From Crenothrix polyspora (GTDB lineage Bacteria; Pseudomonadota; Gammaproteobacteria; Methylococcales; Methylomonadaceae): a stretch of 36,614 nt of DNA. Location of the stretch: contig CAMDOP010000003.1 of NCBI GenBank assembly GCA_945903675.1, positions 1-36,614 on the forward strand. The letters are read 5' to 3'. Below, piece by piece: positions 18,062-25,296 of this stretch. Both the position numbers and the translations under genes were made by a program. Position 1 is the stretch's first letter; each line of letters opens with the position of its first letter. The notes below the pieces were generated by a model. The model made no database searches. It was not told the origin of the DNA and saw only the letters and a program-made list of their open reading frames with translations.

Positions 18062-18400
18062 TCAGATGGATTCGCAGCACTTCGAGGCTTTGCTGGTATC
18101 GAAACAAGCTTCGGCATCAGCCGCACAACATTCGGCGGTTAGATAATCAATCAGTGTTTGCATCAAAGTAAGGTGAGCGCGATAACGCTGATAGCGGCCT
18201 TCTTGAGTAACATTGATTAAACCAGCATGGGTCATGGCTTTAAGATGAAAAGATAGGTTGTTAGGTGGCAATTCCAAAACAGCGGCAATCTCACCGGCGA
18301 CTAAACCAGTAGGCGCGTGTCTAACCAACAGTCGAAATACATCTAGGCGAATGCCAGACGCGAGAGATTCAAAAATTTTTGTTGCGTGTAGTTTATCCAT
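18062..18400 (-). CDS. arsR: ArsR/SmtB-family arsenic-responsive repressor
   Basis: Dimeric winged-helix repressor of the ars operon, released by As(III). The 112-residue product has the recognition helix region NNLSFHLKAMTHAGL (47-61) and wing GRYQRYRAHL. The classic ELCVCDL metal site is absent (the equivalent reads LELPPNN). Instead cysteines cluster at the C-terminus: C91, C92, C99, C108 and C109. This resembles the Acidithiobacillus ferrooxidans ArsR, which binds As(III) through three C-terminal cysteines. It is the first gene of the operon, with an operator-like palindrome about 16 bases upstream. Confidence 0.93.
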   Translation of the reverse strand: MDKLHATKIFESLASGIRLDVFRLLVRHAPTGLVAGEIAAVLELPPNNLSFHLKAMTHAGLINVTQEGRYQRYRAHLTLMQTLIDYLTAECCAADAEACFDTSKASKCCESI

Positions 18401-18406
18401 AGATCA

Positions 18407-18435
18407 ACTATACAACAATATTTGAAATATTGAAA
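18407..18435 (-). promoter_or_regulatory. Candidate ars operon promoter with ArsR operator
   Basis: On the minus strand a -10-like TATAGT (18407-18412) follows a weak -35-like TTTCAA (18430-18435) at 17 bases. The spacer is filled by a near-perfect palindrome, CAATATTTGAAATATTG (18416-18432), with 8-bp arms and a one-base centre. Such AT-rich TTTGAAA-type palindromes are typical ArsR/SmtB operators, and the position would block RNA polymerase. Predicted initiation falls at or next to the arsR ATG, and no Shine-Dalgarno is visible. Confidence 0.6.
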
Positions 18436-18480
18436 CAAAGACGTAAGCTATATATCCCTACGTGATTTTAATGTCTCTAA

Positions 18481-18618
18481 TCAGTTCAGCTTATACAAGT
18501 AGAATTGATTTTTATCGATGATGAATGCTGTTGCAACTTGATGATTTTTTAGCCACGCTGTAAAAGTTGCTCCTAAGGATTCGTAGTAGCGCTCACAGCC
18601 AAAAGAAAATAAACATGG
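18481..18618 (-). pseudogene. Possible remnant of a decayed coding sequence
   Basis: Within the 366-bp gap upstream of arsR there is a minus-strand frame of 45 codons with no start codon, opened only by a preceding TAG. Its translation looks protein-like, e.g. CERYYESLGATFTAWLKN and FIIDKNQFYLYKLN, then TGA. I cannot name the family. A 45-codon frame can occur by chance, so this is weak evidence. The rest of the gap (18619-18766) shows nothing clear. Confidence 0.25.
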
Positions 18619-18766
18619 CTATTATTTTAGGTGTAAGTCATTTTTCAATGTGCTCTGGTTGAGTGAGATTAGCCGTAATTATCCGACGCAAATAATAAGG
18701 CAGCATTTTTTCACTTACGGGTAGATTAGTTAAAATTTGATCGCCCAGCCATTACCCTTTAAAAAA

Positions 18767-19369
18767 TTAAGGCGTACAGTTAATGATAACTTCATGGCTA
18801 TAGCCACCGATCTCTTCATTGTTCAAGATATAAATAGCACTGTAACGGCGTGACTCAGGCTTGCCTAATTGCAATAAAGGTCGCACATCCATAAAAGGTG
18901 AAATACTGGCTCGATGCAGCAACGTCCATTCTGTATCACCTTCTCGCATGCTATAAATATTGACACCATCACTATTATATTTGCTGAAATTTATAACAAC
19001 CACTCCATCAGCTAAATCCTTTCCGTTTAATTCTGGATAAGAGACGCTGAGATCAAGACTGATATTTTTCCCTGCAATATCCAAATAAGCACCCAGTCCT
19101 TCGCTATAAGTAGGTTGTGATTTAATCCTGTGTGACTCTGCACTTACTAAGTTGATGACGTTATCACAACAACCATTTTTATCTGCTGCCTGTTTAGCTT
19201 GTGTCGCGACATTATTGAACTGCTTAATTTTTGCATGAAAATCAGCTTTAGCTGCTGTCAATACCGCCAAATCAGCAGCATTTATTTTATTATTAGCACT
19301 AATTTGAGCTAGAAAATGATCAAACCAATCTAAAAACTCATTATCGGCAACCGGTATAAAATCAGACAT
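18767..19369 (-). CDS. Hypothetical protein: helical N-terminus and beta-rich C-terminal domain
   Basis: The 200-residue product has no signal peptide or membrane segment. Residues 1-70 look alpha-helical with an Ala/Lys-rich amphipathic stretch (VADNEFLDWFDHFL, then AADLAVLTAAKADF). A CC pair sits at 67-68 (NGCCDN). Residues 100-200 have the alternating pattern of a fibronectin-like beta sandwich, e.g. ISLDLSVSYPEL, GVVVINFSKYN and SAIYILNNEEIGG. The layout recalls a widespread uncharacterised family of ~200-residue bacterial proteins starting with a DxxFLxW motif. That link is memory-based. A clear AAGGA ribosome site precedes the ATG. It appears monocistronic in a gene-poor patch; function unknown. 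Confidence 0.7.
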   Translation of the reverse strand: MSDFIPVADNEFLDWFDHFLAQISANNKINAADLAVLTAAKADFHAKIKQFNNVATQAKQAADKNGCCDNVINLVSAESHRIKSQPTYSEGLGAYLDIAGKNISLDLSVSYPELNGKDLADGVVVINFSKYNSDGVNIYSMREGDTEWTLLHRASISPFMDVRPLLQLGKPESRRYSAIYILNNEEIGGYSHEVIINCTP

Positions 19370-20144
19370 AATAAATTCCTTAACATAAGAATAATAAACA
19401 TGAATAAATAAAGAGGCAGAGGCTTAAGCTAGCCTTGCCAAAACAACCTCGTAAGGTTTAGCAATTAACATTGCGGATTTAGAGCTTTTCTTAAAACGTT
19501 TTGGAAGCATTTAAACCGCCTACAAAACTTGCTGTGCCGATCCATGGAAGTCTTATGCTTGTTCAGGAACACCCCATGAAAGCTAAGTAAGCGTTATATT
19601 CTGTATAAAAAGACGCCATGGCCTTTTAATAAACATATCAGCCGATTCATAGGCTTTGTATAAACTGGCGTAGGTCTTCATTTAATCGGCATGAATACTC
19701 AAAAAATCGGCACGAGTCTTCCAGTAATAGCCAAGTTTTTCTGGGTAATTAACTAGAGGGGCCACCATTCCATTAAGCATCATCTACCATGGGGGTAAAA
19801 TTTCTTTAGCGTCTATGACATCGCTAGACTTTTAAACCGCAGGCATTCAAATTAAATAATTAAGCCCACCGTTTCGCCAACTAAACTAACTAGCCAACCT
19901 TCTCACTCATTTAATGCCCTACTAGAGACTACAGTAATGAAAGACTGTAAAGATATTTAGCTAACCGATGGGCTTGGATGCAGAGTTTATTCGCCTAACA
20001 CTCATCTGGTCAATCCGTAAAACTACTAACTAGAAACATTAGCTGAAAATAAACTCACCATAGAACCCTAATATTTATTATTTACGTTATAAGCTCATTG
20101 GAATAGGTATTTTTACGTATTTTAATCAGCAAAGGTTTATGTCA
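19370..20144. other. Gene-poor interval with no intact gene
   Basis: This is most of an 877-bp gap. I see no ORF with credible start, ribosome site and length on either strand. It contains the minus-strand fragments listed separately at 19583-19783. A short minus-strand frame ending just before the orphan gene's leader (about 19424-19513, starting MLPKRFKKSSKSAM) has no supporting features. Many short stops suggest decayed accessory DNA. Confidence 0.5.
19583..19783 (-). pseudogene. Possible gene fossil in two in-frame pieces
   Basis: On the minus strand a frame starting at ATG 19783 reads MMLNGMVAPLVNYPEKLGYY and on to HAD before a TAA at 19682-19684. The very next codon is ATG, and the same frame continues MKTYASLYKAYESADMFIKR until a TAG at 19583-19585. 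Composition and helical periodicity look protein-like across the stop, suggesting one decayed gene of at least 65 codons. The DNA also shows a loose 21-bp periodicity (ATCGGCA at 19685 and 19706). I do not recognise the protein, and chance cannot be excluded. Confidence 0.3.
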
Positions 20145-20222
20145 ATATCTAAACCTATTCAGATACTTAGTAACTTCAAGACGCAACAAGACGATATTTC
20201 TAAGCATATCTGAACCTTTCAG
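20145..20222 (+). promoter_or_regulatory. Pair of direct repeats upstream of the small zinc-ribbon gene
   Basis: ATATCTAAACCTATTCAG (20145-20162) recurs as ATATCTGAACCTTTCAG (20206-20222), 61 bases apart and close to six helical turns. The first is also part of an inverted repeat AGGTTTA...TAAACCT (20133-20156). The second ends 24 bases before the ATG at 20247. Paired sites of this kind could be regulator-binding sites; no regulator is identified. Confidence 0.35.
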
Positions 20223-20246
20223 CACTCATAATACGGCTAATATCTC

Positions 20247-20504
20247 ATGACTTTACGTACTATTATTTCTTGCGACCAATGCAACTTGCGACGGATAAAA
20301 TCACTAGAGTTTCGCCGTGGCATACTAGACAACACGCTTACAGGAAGACGACTATCTGATGGCCGCTCATGGCAAGAAGCAGACTTTGATTACGCCATTA
20401 GAAATGGCTGGCTTTCTAGCTCAAATGGGCAACATATCTGCCCTAACTGCCAGGCTGAAAATAGTGAACAGATAAGAGCTTACGACCAAATGATTTATAA
20501 ATAG
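20247..20504 (+). CDS. Small zinc-ribbon-like protein, function unknown
   Basis: The 85-residue product has two cysteine pairs, CDQC (residues 9-12) near the N-terminus and CPNC (about 65-68) near the C-terminus. Together these could bind one zinc as a split zinc ribbon. Between them is a basic segment (RRIKSLEFRRG, GRRLSDGRSW) and then an acidic/aromatic part (QEADFDYAIRNGW). No signal peptide or membrane segment. No strong ribosome site is seen before the ATG. It stands alone between the gene-poor patch and the convergent DUF1614 gene. A nucleic-acid-binding role would fit small zinc ribbons but is a guess. Confidence 0.6.
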   Translation: MTLRTIISCDQCNLRRIKSLEFRRGILDNTLTGRRLSDGRSWQEADFDYAIRNGWLSSSNGQHICPNCQAENSEQIRAYDQMIYK

Positions 20505-20529
20505 CTTTTTTGGCTTAACCATTCCCTTT

Positions 20530-21186
20530 TTAAGCTAATAAAGCCGCAATTAGGCCTGTTAAAAAGATGCCATCGAAGGTTCCCGCGCCACCGATGACTG
20601 CAACAGAGGTTCCTAGCTGAGTAATACTTTTAATGCGTAGTATATCGGCCCCTATTAAGACACCTAGCACACCACTAATGTAAGCTAATAGCGAGGCATG
20701 TTCGGGATCAATGATCATAGCTAATAAAGCCGCACTTAAGGGCGCCAAAAAAATGGGCATACCGACACCAAAACCAGGAATTAATTCACTCGAGTTATAA
20801 CTCAACAGCGTAATGGCAAATACCCCAATGATGATTTTTATGGGGTCAATCAGTTGCAAAGAGATGAAATACAGACTTAAGCCTAATGGGATTAAACAGC
20901 CACCGATATTAACTGCAATAATAACTTTATCGCTGAGCTTAGCTGGAGCTATACCCCAAATGACTTTTTGTATCTCCCATTTAACAGGTATGCCCTGTGC
21001 TGGGTTACGCAATTGCAAGAAGGGTACATTAATGCCACTACCCACTAAGGATCCTATCAGCAATACTAAAGTCTCTTCAGGCGTTAAGCCTAATTTGGCA
21101 AAAGCGATCTGAAAGAGATTGACTTGCAATAGTGCAATAAAAAAAACCGCTAGTATAGAAAACAGTAAGGCATATTTTATAGGCAT
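20530..21186 (-). CDS. DUF1614 family membrane protein
   Basis: Predicted inner-membrane protein of 218 residues with about six or seven hydrophobic helices. The conserved C-terminal segments GVGMPIFLAPLSAALLA, GVLGVLIGADILR and IGGAGTFDGIFLTG match what I recall of DUF1614 (PF07758), whose function is unknown. ATG at 21186 is chosen because an AAAGGAT ribosome site lies about eight bases upstream. An earlier TTG at 21213 would place that site inside the coding region. The Tim44-like gene lies 74 bases upstream on the same strand, so the two may be co-transcribed. Confidence 0.85.
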   Translation of the reverse strand: MPIKYALLFSILAVFFIALLQVNLFQIAFAKLGLTPEETLVLLIGSLVGSGINVPFLQLRNPAQGIPVKWEIQKVIWGIAPAKLSDKVIIAVNIGGCLIPLGLSLYFISLQLIDPIKIIIGVFAITLLSYNSSELIPGFGVGMPIFLAPLSAALLAMIIDPEHASLLAYISGVLGVLIGADILRIKSITQLGTSVAVIGGAGTFDGIFLTGLIAALLA

Positions 21187-21260
21187 CGCTGATCCTTTAT
21201 GAGATGTATTCAATAGTATACCTTTGCCAAAATGGCAGGGTGATTTCTAAGGCTTAAGAC

Positions 21261-22166
21261 TCAATCTTCCAATTGCTGTATACCGTCTAACCACCATTTA
21301 GGCTGCACACTCGCTTTAGGTTTAACAAAATGCCAGATTTCCTTAATCTGTTCAGTAGAGCCGTTGAGGTCTTCGCGCATAATGGCATCAAATAACACCG
21401 TAGCTTGCAGCTCATTGCCTATTTCTCTTACTTCTAACAATTCAGCGTCTAACTTTAGTAAATCAGTAACATTATCAGTAGACGTTGCTTTGAGTTGAGA
21501 TTGAATTTCTGCAAACACTTTGTCCGTGGTTAAGCCTCTGATTTCGGCTAAATCTTTAGCATCCCAAGCTTTTTGCAAAGAACTATAAGCCATTTTCGCA
21601 CCGGCCAAGAAAGCGTTACTATCAAAGCCTTCGGGAACCTTACTTTGTTGTGCATTCTGGCTGGCAGAGGAGTCCATCTGCTTTTTAAATAATAAATCTG
21701 TATTGATACCCGTCTGATTAGACGGCATTGTTTGTGATTGGGCATTATTAGCACTGCGTTGGTAAGACTGCTGTTGCGCAGCACCGGCTTTAGCGGCAAA
21801 TAATTTATACAGCAGATAAGCCATGCCGGCTAAAACCAGAATATCCATAAAATTAATATTCTCAAAAGCGCCGCCGAAGAATAAAGCGCCTAATAGGCCA
21901 CCTAAAGCTAAACCGCCTAGCATGCCCATCATTCCGCCTCGTTGAGACATGCCTTGTCTCGCCATCTGATTCTGAGTCGTTGCCTGCTGTTGACTGGCAG
22001 TACGACTGGGTGGCAATGCTGAACGTTGGAACGGTGCATTATAAGAGGGTCTGCTACCGAAAGAACTGCCGCCACCAAAACGCTTGGCTTCAGCATCGGT
22101 CATTCCCGATAACACTAAGCAAACGCCGATAACCAAGAAAGCAACCATAGAGCTATATTTGTTCAT
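21261..22166 (-). CDS. Tim44-like domain protein
   Basis: The 301-residue product has an N-terminal hydrophobic signal or anchor (MVAFLVIGVCLVLSG) ending near DAEAKRFGGG. A Gly/Ser/Gln-rich low-complexity region follows, then a glycine-rich segment (MMGMLGGLALGGLLGALFFGG) and a second hydrophobic helix (about 110-125). The C-terminal half (185-300) has the Tim44-like layout: AYSSLQKAWDAKDLAEIRGL, then a beta-rich cone domain ending IWHFVKPK...WWLDGIQQ. Bacterial Tim44-like proteins are membrane-associated with poorly known roles; the fold relates to the mitochondrial import motor subunit. An AGGTGA site precedes the ATG. Confidence 0.88.
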   Translation of the reverse strand: MNKYSSMVAFLVIGVCLVLSGMTDAEAKRFGGGSSFGSRPSYNAPFQRSALPPSRTASQQQATTQNQMARQGMSQRGGMMGMLGGLALGGLLGALFFGGAFENINFMDILVLAGMAYLLYKLFAAKAGAAQQQSYQRSANNAQSQTMPSNQTGINTDLLFKKQMDSSASQNAQQSKVPEGFDSNAFLAGAKMAYSSLQKAWDAKDLAEIRGLTTDKVFAEIQSQLKATSTDNVTDLLKLDAELLEVREIGNELQATVLFDAIMREDLNGSTEQIKEIWHFVKPKASVQPKWWLDGIQQLED

Positions 22167-22326
22167 GAAATCACCTACGTGAAATTAAGTTGTCATTGTT
22201 TTAGTTTATAATCATGGATCATACCTGTACTTAGCACTTAAGACTAAGCCAAAGCGTTGGTTTTAAAGTATGATGACTACAAGTTAGCTGGATTTTTACT
22301 ACTGTCAATAATATAACATAGGCCGC

Positions 22327-22728
22327 ATGCTTCCAACACTACGCAAATTTTTGATCATTTTTCTAACGATACTGCAATTGTTTGCCCCGTTAGTACATGC
22401 TCATGCGAGTGAATCCTCTAGCAATCAAGGCTTGCATGTACCAGGACTGGAACACTATAGCCTCCACCATGAATCGATTGCTTATAGTAAAGCCCCCGCT
22501 CTTCATGCCTGCATCGATGGCATAATGGTTGGTGTCGGCTTAGGTCTTAAACAAAAGCTAAGTACCACACAAGCAGATACGGACAACGGCTTTTATCTGC
22601 CCATGCAGAGGCCACCCTTATCAATCGTGGCTTTACCATTAAAATGCTATGGTTCAGAACCAGCCCAACCTTTACTGGCTAGGTTATTGTCCTCACCACC
22701 CCCTTCTCGAGCCCCTCCTAGCTTTTAA
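22327..22728 (+). CDS. Small secreted His-containing leader protein of the second RND operon
   Basis: The 133-residue product has a clear signal peptide (basic start, hydrophobic core FLIIFLTILQLFAPL, cleavage near VHA-HA). The mature part contains clustered histidines (VHAHA, GLEHYSLHHES), two cysteines (HACIDG, LKCYG) and a Pro-rich C-terminus. Its position just before a TolC/adaptor/RND operon recalls CzcI-type or other short periplasmic proteins that precede metal-efflux genes. I recall similar proteins before RND genes in methylotrophs but cannot name a family. A periplasmic metal-binding or sensing role is inference. A modest AGG lies before the ATG. It is followed by a 98-bp gap full of hairpins. 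Confidence 0.65.
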   Translation: MLPTLRKFLIIFLTILQLFAPLVHAHASESSSNQGLHVPGLEHYSLHHESIAYSKAPALHACIDGIMVGVGLGLKQKLSTTQADTDNGFYLPMQRPPLSIVALPLKCYGSEPAQPLLARLLSSPPPSRAPPSF

Positions 22729-22744
22729 AGCCACCTCACGTCTC

Positions 22745-22809
22745 AAGATACTTTAGGTATCTTTATAAATAAACGCCAGCGCGCGTTTTTATCCTATCAC
22801 GCGGTGATA
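22745..22809 (+). promoter_or_regulatory. Three consecutive hairpins between the leader gene and the RND operon
   Basis: Hairpin 1: AAGATAC and GTATCTT (22745-22763). Hairpin 2: AAACGC and GCGTTT (22771-22788), running into TTTTT (22786-22790), which resembles a weak intrinsic terminator. Hairpin 3: TATCAC-GCG-GTGATA (22795-22809). The TolC gene starts 18 bases later. The arrangement would suit partial termination or attenuation that sets the ratio of leader protein to pump. Confidence 0.45.
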
Positions 22810-22826
22810 TCCGCATTGAGCTTACT

Positions 22827-24146
22827 ATGTTTTTCTTAGACATGTTCAGAAAACCTGAGCCCTATCTCCCGCTAGTGCCAGTTTTTTTTCTAGCAGCACT
22901 ATTATTATTATTATTGGCCTTACCGATACCTGCTCAGGCTTTAGCCTCAGATTGGCTAAAATCAGAAACAGCCCATGCCGTCGATCATCAAGATCCTATT
23001 GTTATTGATGCCACGCTAAACTTGGTTAAGCTCATTGATTTAACCATGGAAAAATATCCGGATACTACTTGGTTATCAGCCTTAGAAGAAGAAGCGGCAG
23101 CGATAAACGACCGGAGTAAAAGTTGGACAGCTGGAGCAACACAAGCTTCCTTGGGCTATCAGTCTATCAGTTCTTTTAAGCTGAACTACGGCACAGTAGG
23201 ACTACAAGTACCTCTTTGGAATTTAGGTCAACGCGATGCCGAACATCAACTGGCCAGCCAAGCAGAAACGAGTGCCGAAGCGCAAGCGGCGGCTATTAAA
23301 TTACGAGTGGCTGGATTAGTTAGAGGTGCTTTATGGGACATGTATCTTGCTAAAATACGCTATGAACAAGCACAATCTGAGCTAGAAATCTATGAGCGCT
23401 TATTAAGCAGCATAAAGCGCCGGGTTGAACTAGGTGACTTACCCCGTGCTGATGAATTATTGGCAAAATCTGAGTTATTGCAGAAACGCTCAACGTTTAC
23501 CATGGCTGAAGCAGAACTCATGCATAGCCGTAAACGCTACACCTCCATCACGCAAATCAACAAAATACCGTTACATTATGAAGAAGCCTTAGTCGCTATA
23601 AAGGATTTCGGACAAAATCATCCTACCTTAGCTGCCATTAATCATCAGATTGAACACAAACGAGCCGAACTTAATGCTCTTAAAGCCATAGGCTCTGGTC
23701 AAAGCCATGCGATTGCTGGCTTACTAAGCGATGAAAGTAATGATCCCCGCAGCAATAAAGCCGAGTTTTTTAATGTAGGTGTCATCGTGCCTTTTGGTGG
23801 CAGTGTTCATGCACAACCCCATATTGCGGCTATTAATGTAGAGCTCAATAAACTCATCGCTGAAAGCGCCCAAATGAACCGTAGTTTAGAGCAAGCCCAT
23901 CACGAAGCTGAACATAATCTGGAAGTTAATCGTGTTGAACTCGATACCGCTAATGAACAGAAAACCGTTTCAGAAGAGTTGTTAACTATGACTCGACTAG
24001 CCTTTTCGGTGGGTGAAATAAATTTATTGGATTTATTAAAAATCGAATCTAGAACCCACCTAGCCATACTTTATGCTAAAGAACGTGCTGTCATGCTACA
24101 ACGAGATAAAGCGCTATATAACCAAGCCGTAGGGATCATGCCATGA
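22827..24146 (+). CDS. TolC-family outer-membrane channel of the second RND pump
   Basis: Outer-membrane factor of 439 residues. A long N-terminal hydrophobic segment (LVPVFFLAALLLLLLALPIPAQA) acts as signal sequence. The mature protein has two repeats of long amphipathic helices, e.g. ASQAETSAEAQAAAIKLRV and YERLLSSIKRRVELGDLPRADELLAKSE, the latter typical of TolC-type proteins. It differs clearly in sequence from the channel at 6889-8235, so the two operons are not a recent duplication. Its stop overlaps the adaptor start (ATGA, 24143-24146), showing translational coupling. Confidence 0.85.
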   Translation: MFFLDMFRKPEPYLPLVPVFFLAALLLLLLALPIPAQALASDWLKSETAHAVDHQDPIVIDATLNLVKLIDLTMEKYPDTTWLSALEEEAAAINDRSKSWTAGATQASLGYQSISSFKLNYGTVGLQVPLWNLGQRDAEHQLASQAETSAEAQAAAIKLRVAGLVRGALWDMYLAKIRYEQAQSELEIYERLLSSIKRRVELGDLPRADELLAKSELLQKRSTFTMAEAELMHSRKRYTSITQINKIPLHYEEALVAIKDFGQNHPTLAAINHQIEHKRAELNALKAIGSGQSHAIAGLLSDESNDPRSNKAEFFNVGVIVPFGGSVHAQPHIAAINVELNKLIAESAQMNRSLEQAHHEAEHNLEVNRVELDTANEQKTVSEELLTMTRLAFSVGEINLLDLLKIESRTHLAILYAKERAVMLQRDKALYNQAVGIMP

Positions 24147-25294
24147 ATCGATCTAAGTGCAAGATACAACAAACAAAAGTCAAAACATCGGCTGTATTAT
24201 GTGTGCTCTTAATTAGCTTAGGCAGCGTTGCCACTGCAATTGCCGCTGAAAACACTATCGCTATCAGCCAAGAGTATGTGACTAATTTAGGTATTATTCT
24301 AGGTAAACTCACACCGGCCAAACAAATACCCTTATTAACAGCGCCAGCCAAAGTCGTTATTCCACCCGAGCATGAGTACATCGTCAGTGCGTCACAAGCC
24401 GGACTGATTACTAAACTCAATGCCGCACTGGGCGATACTGTTAAAAAAGGCCAAATATTAGCTCAGCTAAACAGTCCAGACTTTCTATCGATGCAACGTC
24501 TTTATCTGAAAGCCGTCAGCGAAATGCTATTAAGTTCGCTTAGTTATCAGCGTGATCAAAAGCTGGCAGCCGAAGGCGTCATTGCCGAACGACGCTGGCA
24601 GGAAACCAACAGCCTTCATAATACCTTTGTCTCTGAAGTGAATGAGCATAAGCAATTATTAGAAATTGCTGGCATGACTAGCGAGGAAATTAATAGACTG
24701 ACCAAGACCCGTCAATTAAGCAGCCAACTGAATGTACATGCGCCTATTTCAGGAGTGGTCATGGATCGTATGGCGGTAGCAGGTGAACGTATGGATATCT
24801 TGGCACCGCTCTACCGTATCGCTAATCTGGACGAGCTTTGGTTAGAAATTAATATTCCTCATGAACATATAGGCCAAATTAAAATCGGTGATCAAGTTCA
24901 CATTGAAAATAGTCCTATTGATGCAGTAATAACCTTATTAGGGCAAAGCGTTAATCCAGAAAATCAAACCTTACTAGCACGAGCGACGATCAAGGACTCT
25001 AAAGATATTATTAAGCAGCACGCCTCAGTGCGTGCTGGGCAATCGATTAATACCCAAATTATTCAAGCCAGCGATAATGCTGTTTTTAGAGTGCCCAATA
25101 CCGCCATTGCCCAAAACGATGGCCTCGCTTATATTTTTATCCGTACTCAAAACGGTTTTACTGTCAGCCCCATTACTGTTATTGGTAAACAAGGTGATGA
25201 ATCCATCATAAGCGGAAACTTAACAGGTGATGAAAATATTGCTATTAAAGGCGCCGTGGCACTAAAAGCCAACTGGCTGGGCTTAGGAGTTTAA
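24143..25294 (+). CDS. RND periplasmic adaptor of the second pump (CzcB/CusB-like)
   Basis: The 383-residue membrane-fusion protein has a signal sequence (KTSAVLCVLLISLGSVATAIA, split near AIAAE) but no lipobox, unlike the adaptor at 8283-9443. The biotinyl-lipoyl halves are visible as SQAGLITKLNAALGDTVKKG and HAPISGVVMDRMAVAGE, on either side of a helical hairpin. A beta-barrel segment (LWLEINIPHEHIGQIKIGD) and C-terminal membrane-proximal domain (ISGNLTGDENIAIKGAVAL) follow. Translationally coupled to the channel gene upstream and two bases from the RND gene downstream. No Met- or His-rich metal site is evident. Confidence 0.88.
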   Translation: MNRSKCKIQQTKVKTSAVLCVLLISLGSVATAIAAENTIAISQEYVTNLGIILGKLTPAKQIPLLTAPAKVVIPPEHEYIVSASQAGLITKLNAALGDTVKKGQILAQLNSPDFLSMQRLYLKAVSEMLLSSLSYQRDQKLAAEGVIAERRWQETNSLHNTFVSEVNEHKQLLEIAGMTSEEINRLTKTRQLSSQLNVHAPISGVVMDRMAVAGERMDILAPLYRIANLDELWLEINIPHEHIGQIKIGDQVHIENSPIDAVITLLGQSVNPENQTLLARATIKDSKDIIKQHASVRAGQSINTQIIQASDNAVFRVPNTAIAQNDGLAYIFIRTQNGFTVSPITVIGKQGDESIISGNLTGDENIAIKGAVALKANWLGLGV

Positions 25295-25296
25295 TT

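Noticed and set aside
18481-18618. Intact small gene upstream of arsR
   Set aside because: The frame has no start codon or ribosome site. It is listed only as a possible remnant.
21187-21213. TTG start for the DUF1614 protein
   Set aside because: The AAAGGAT ribosome site lies between it and the ATG at 21186, which supports the ATG.
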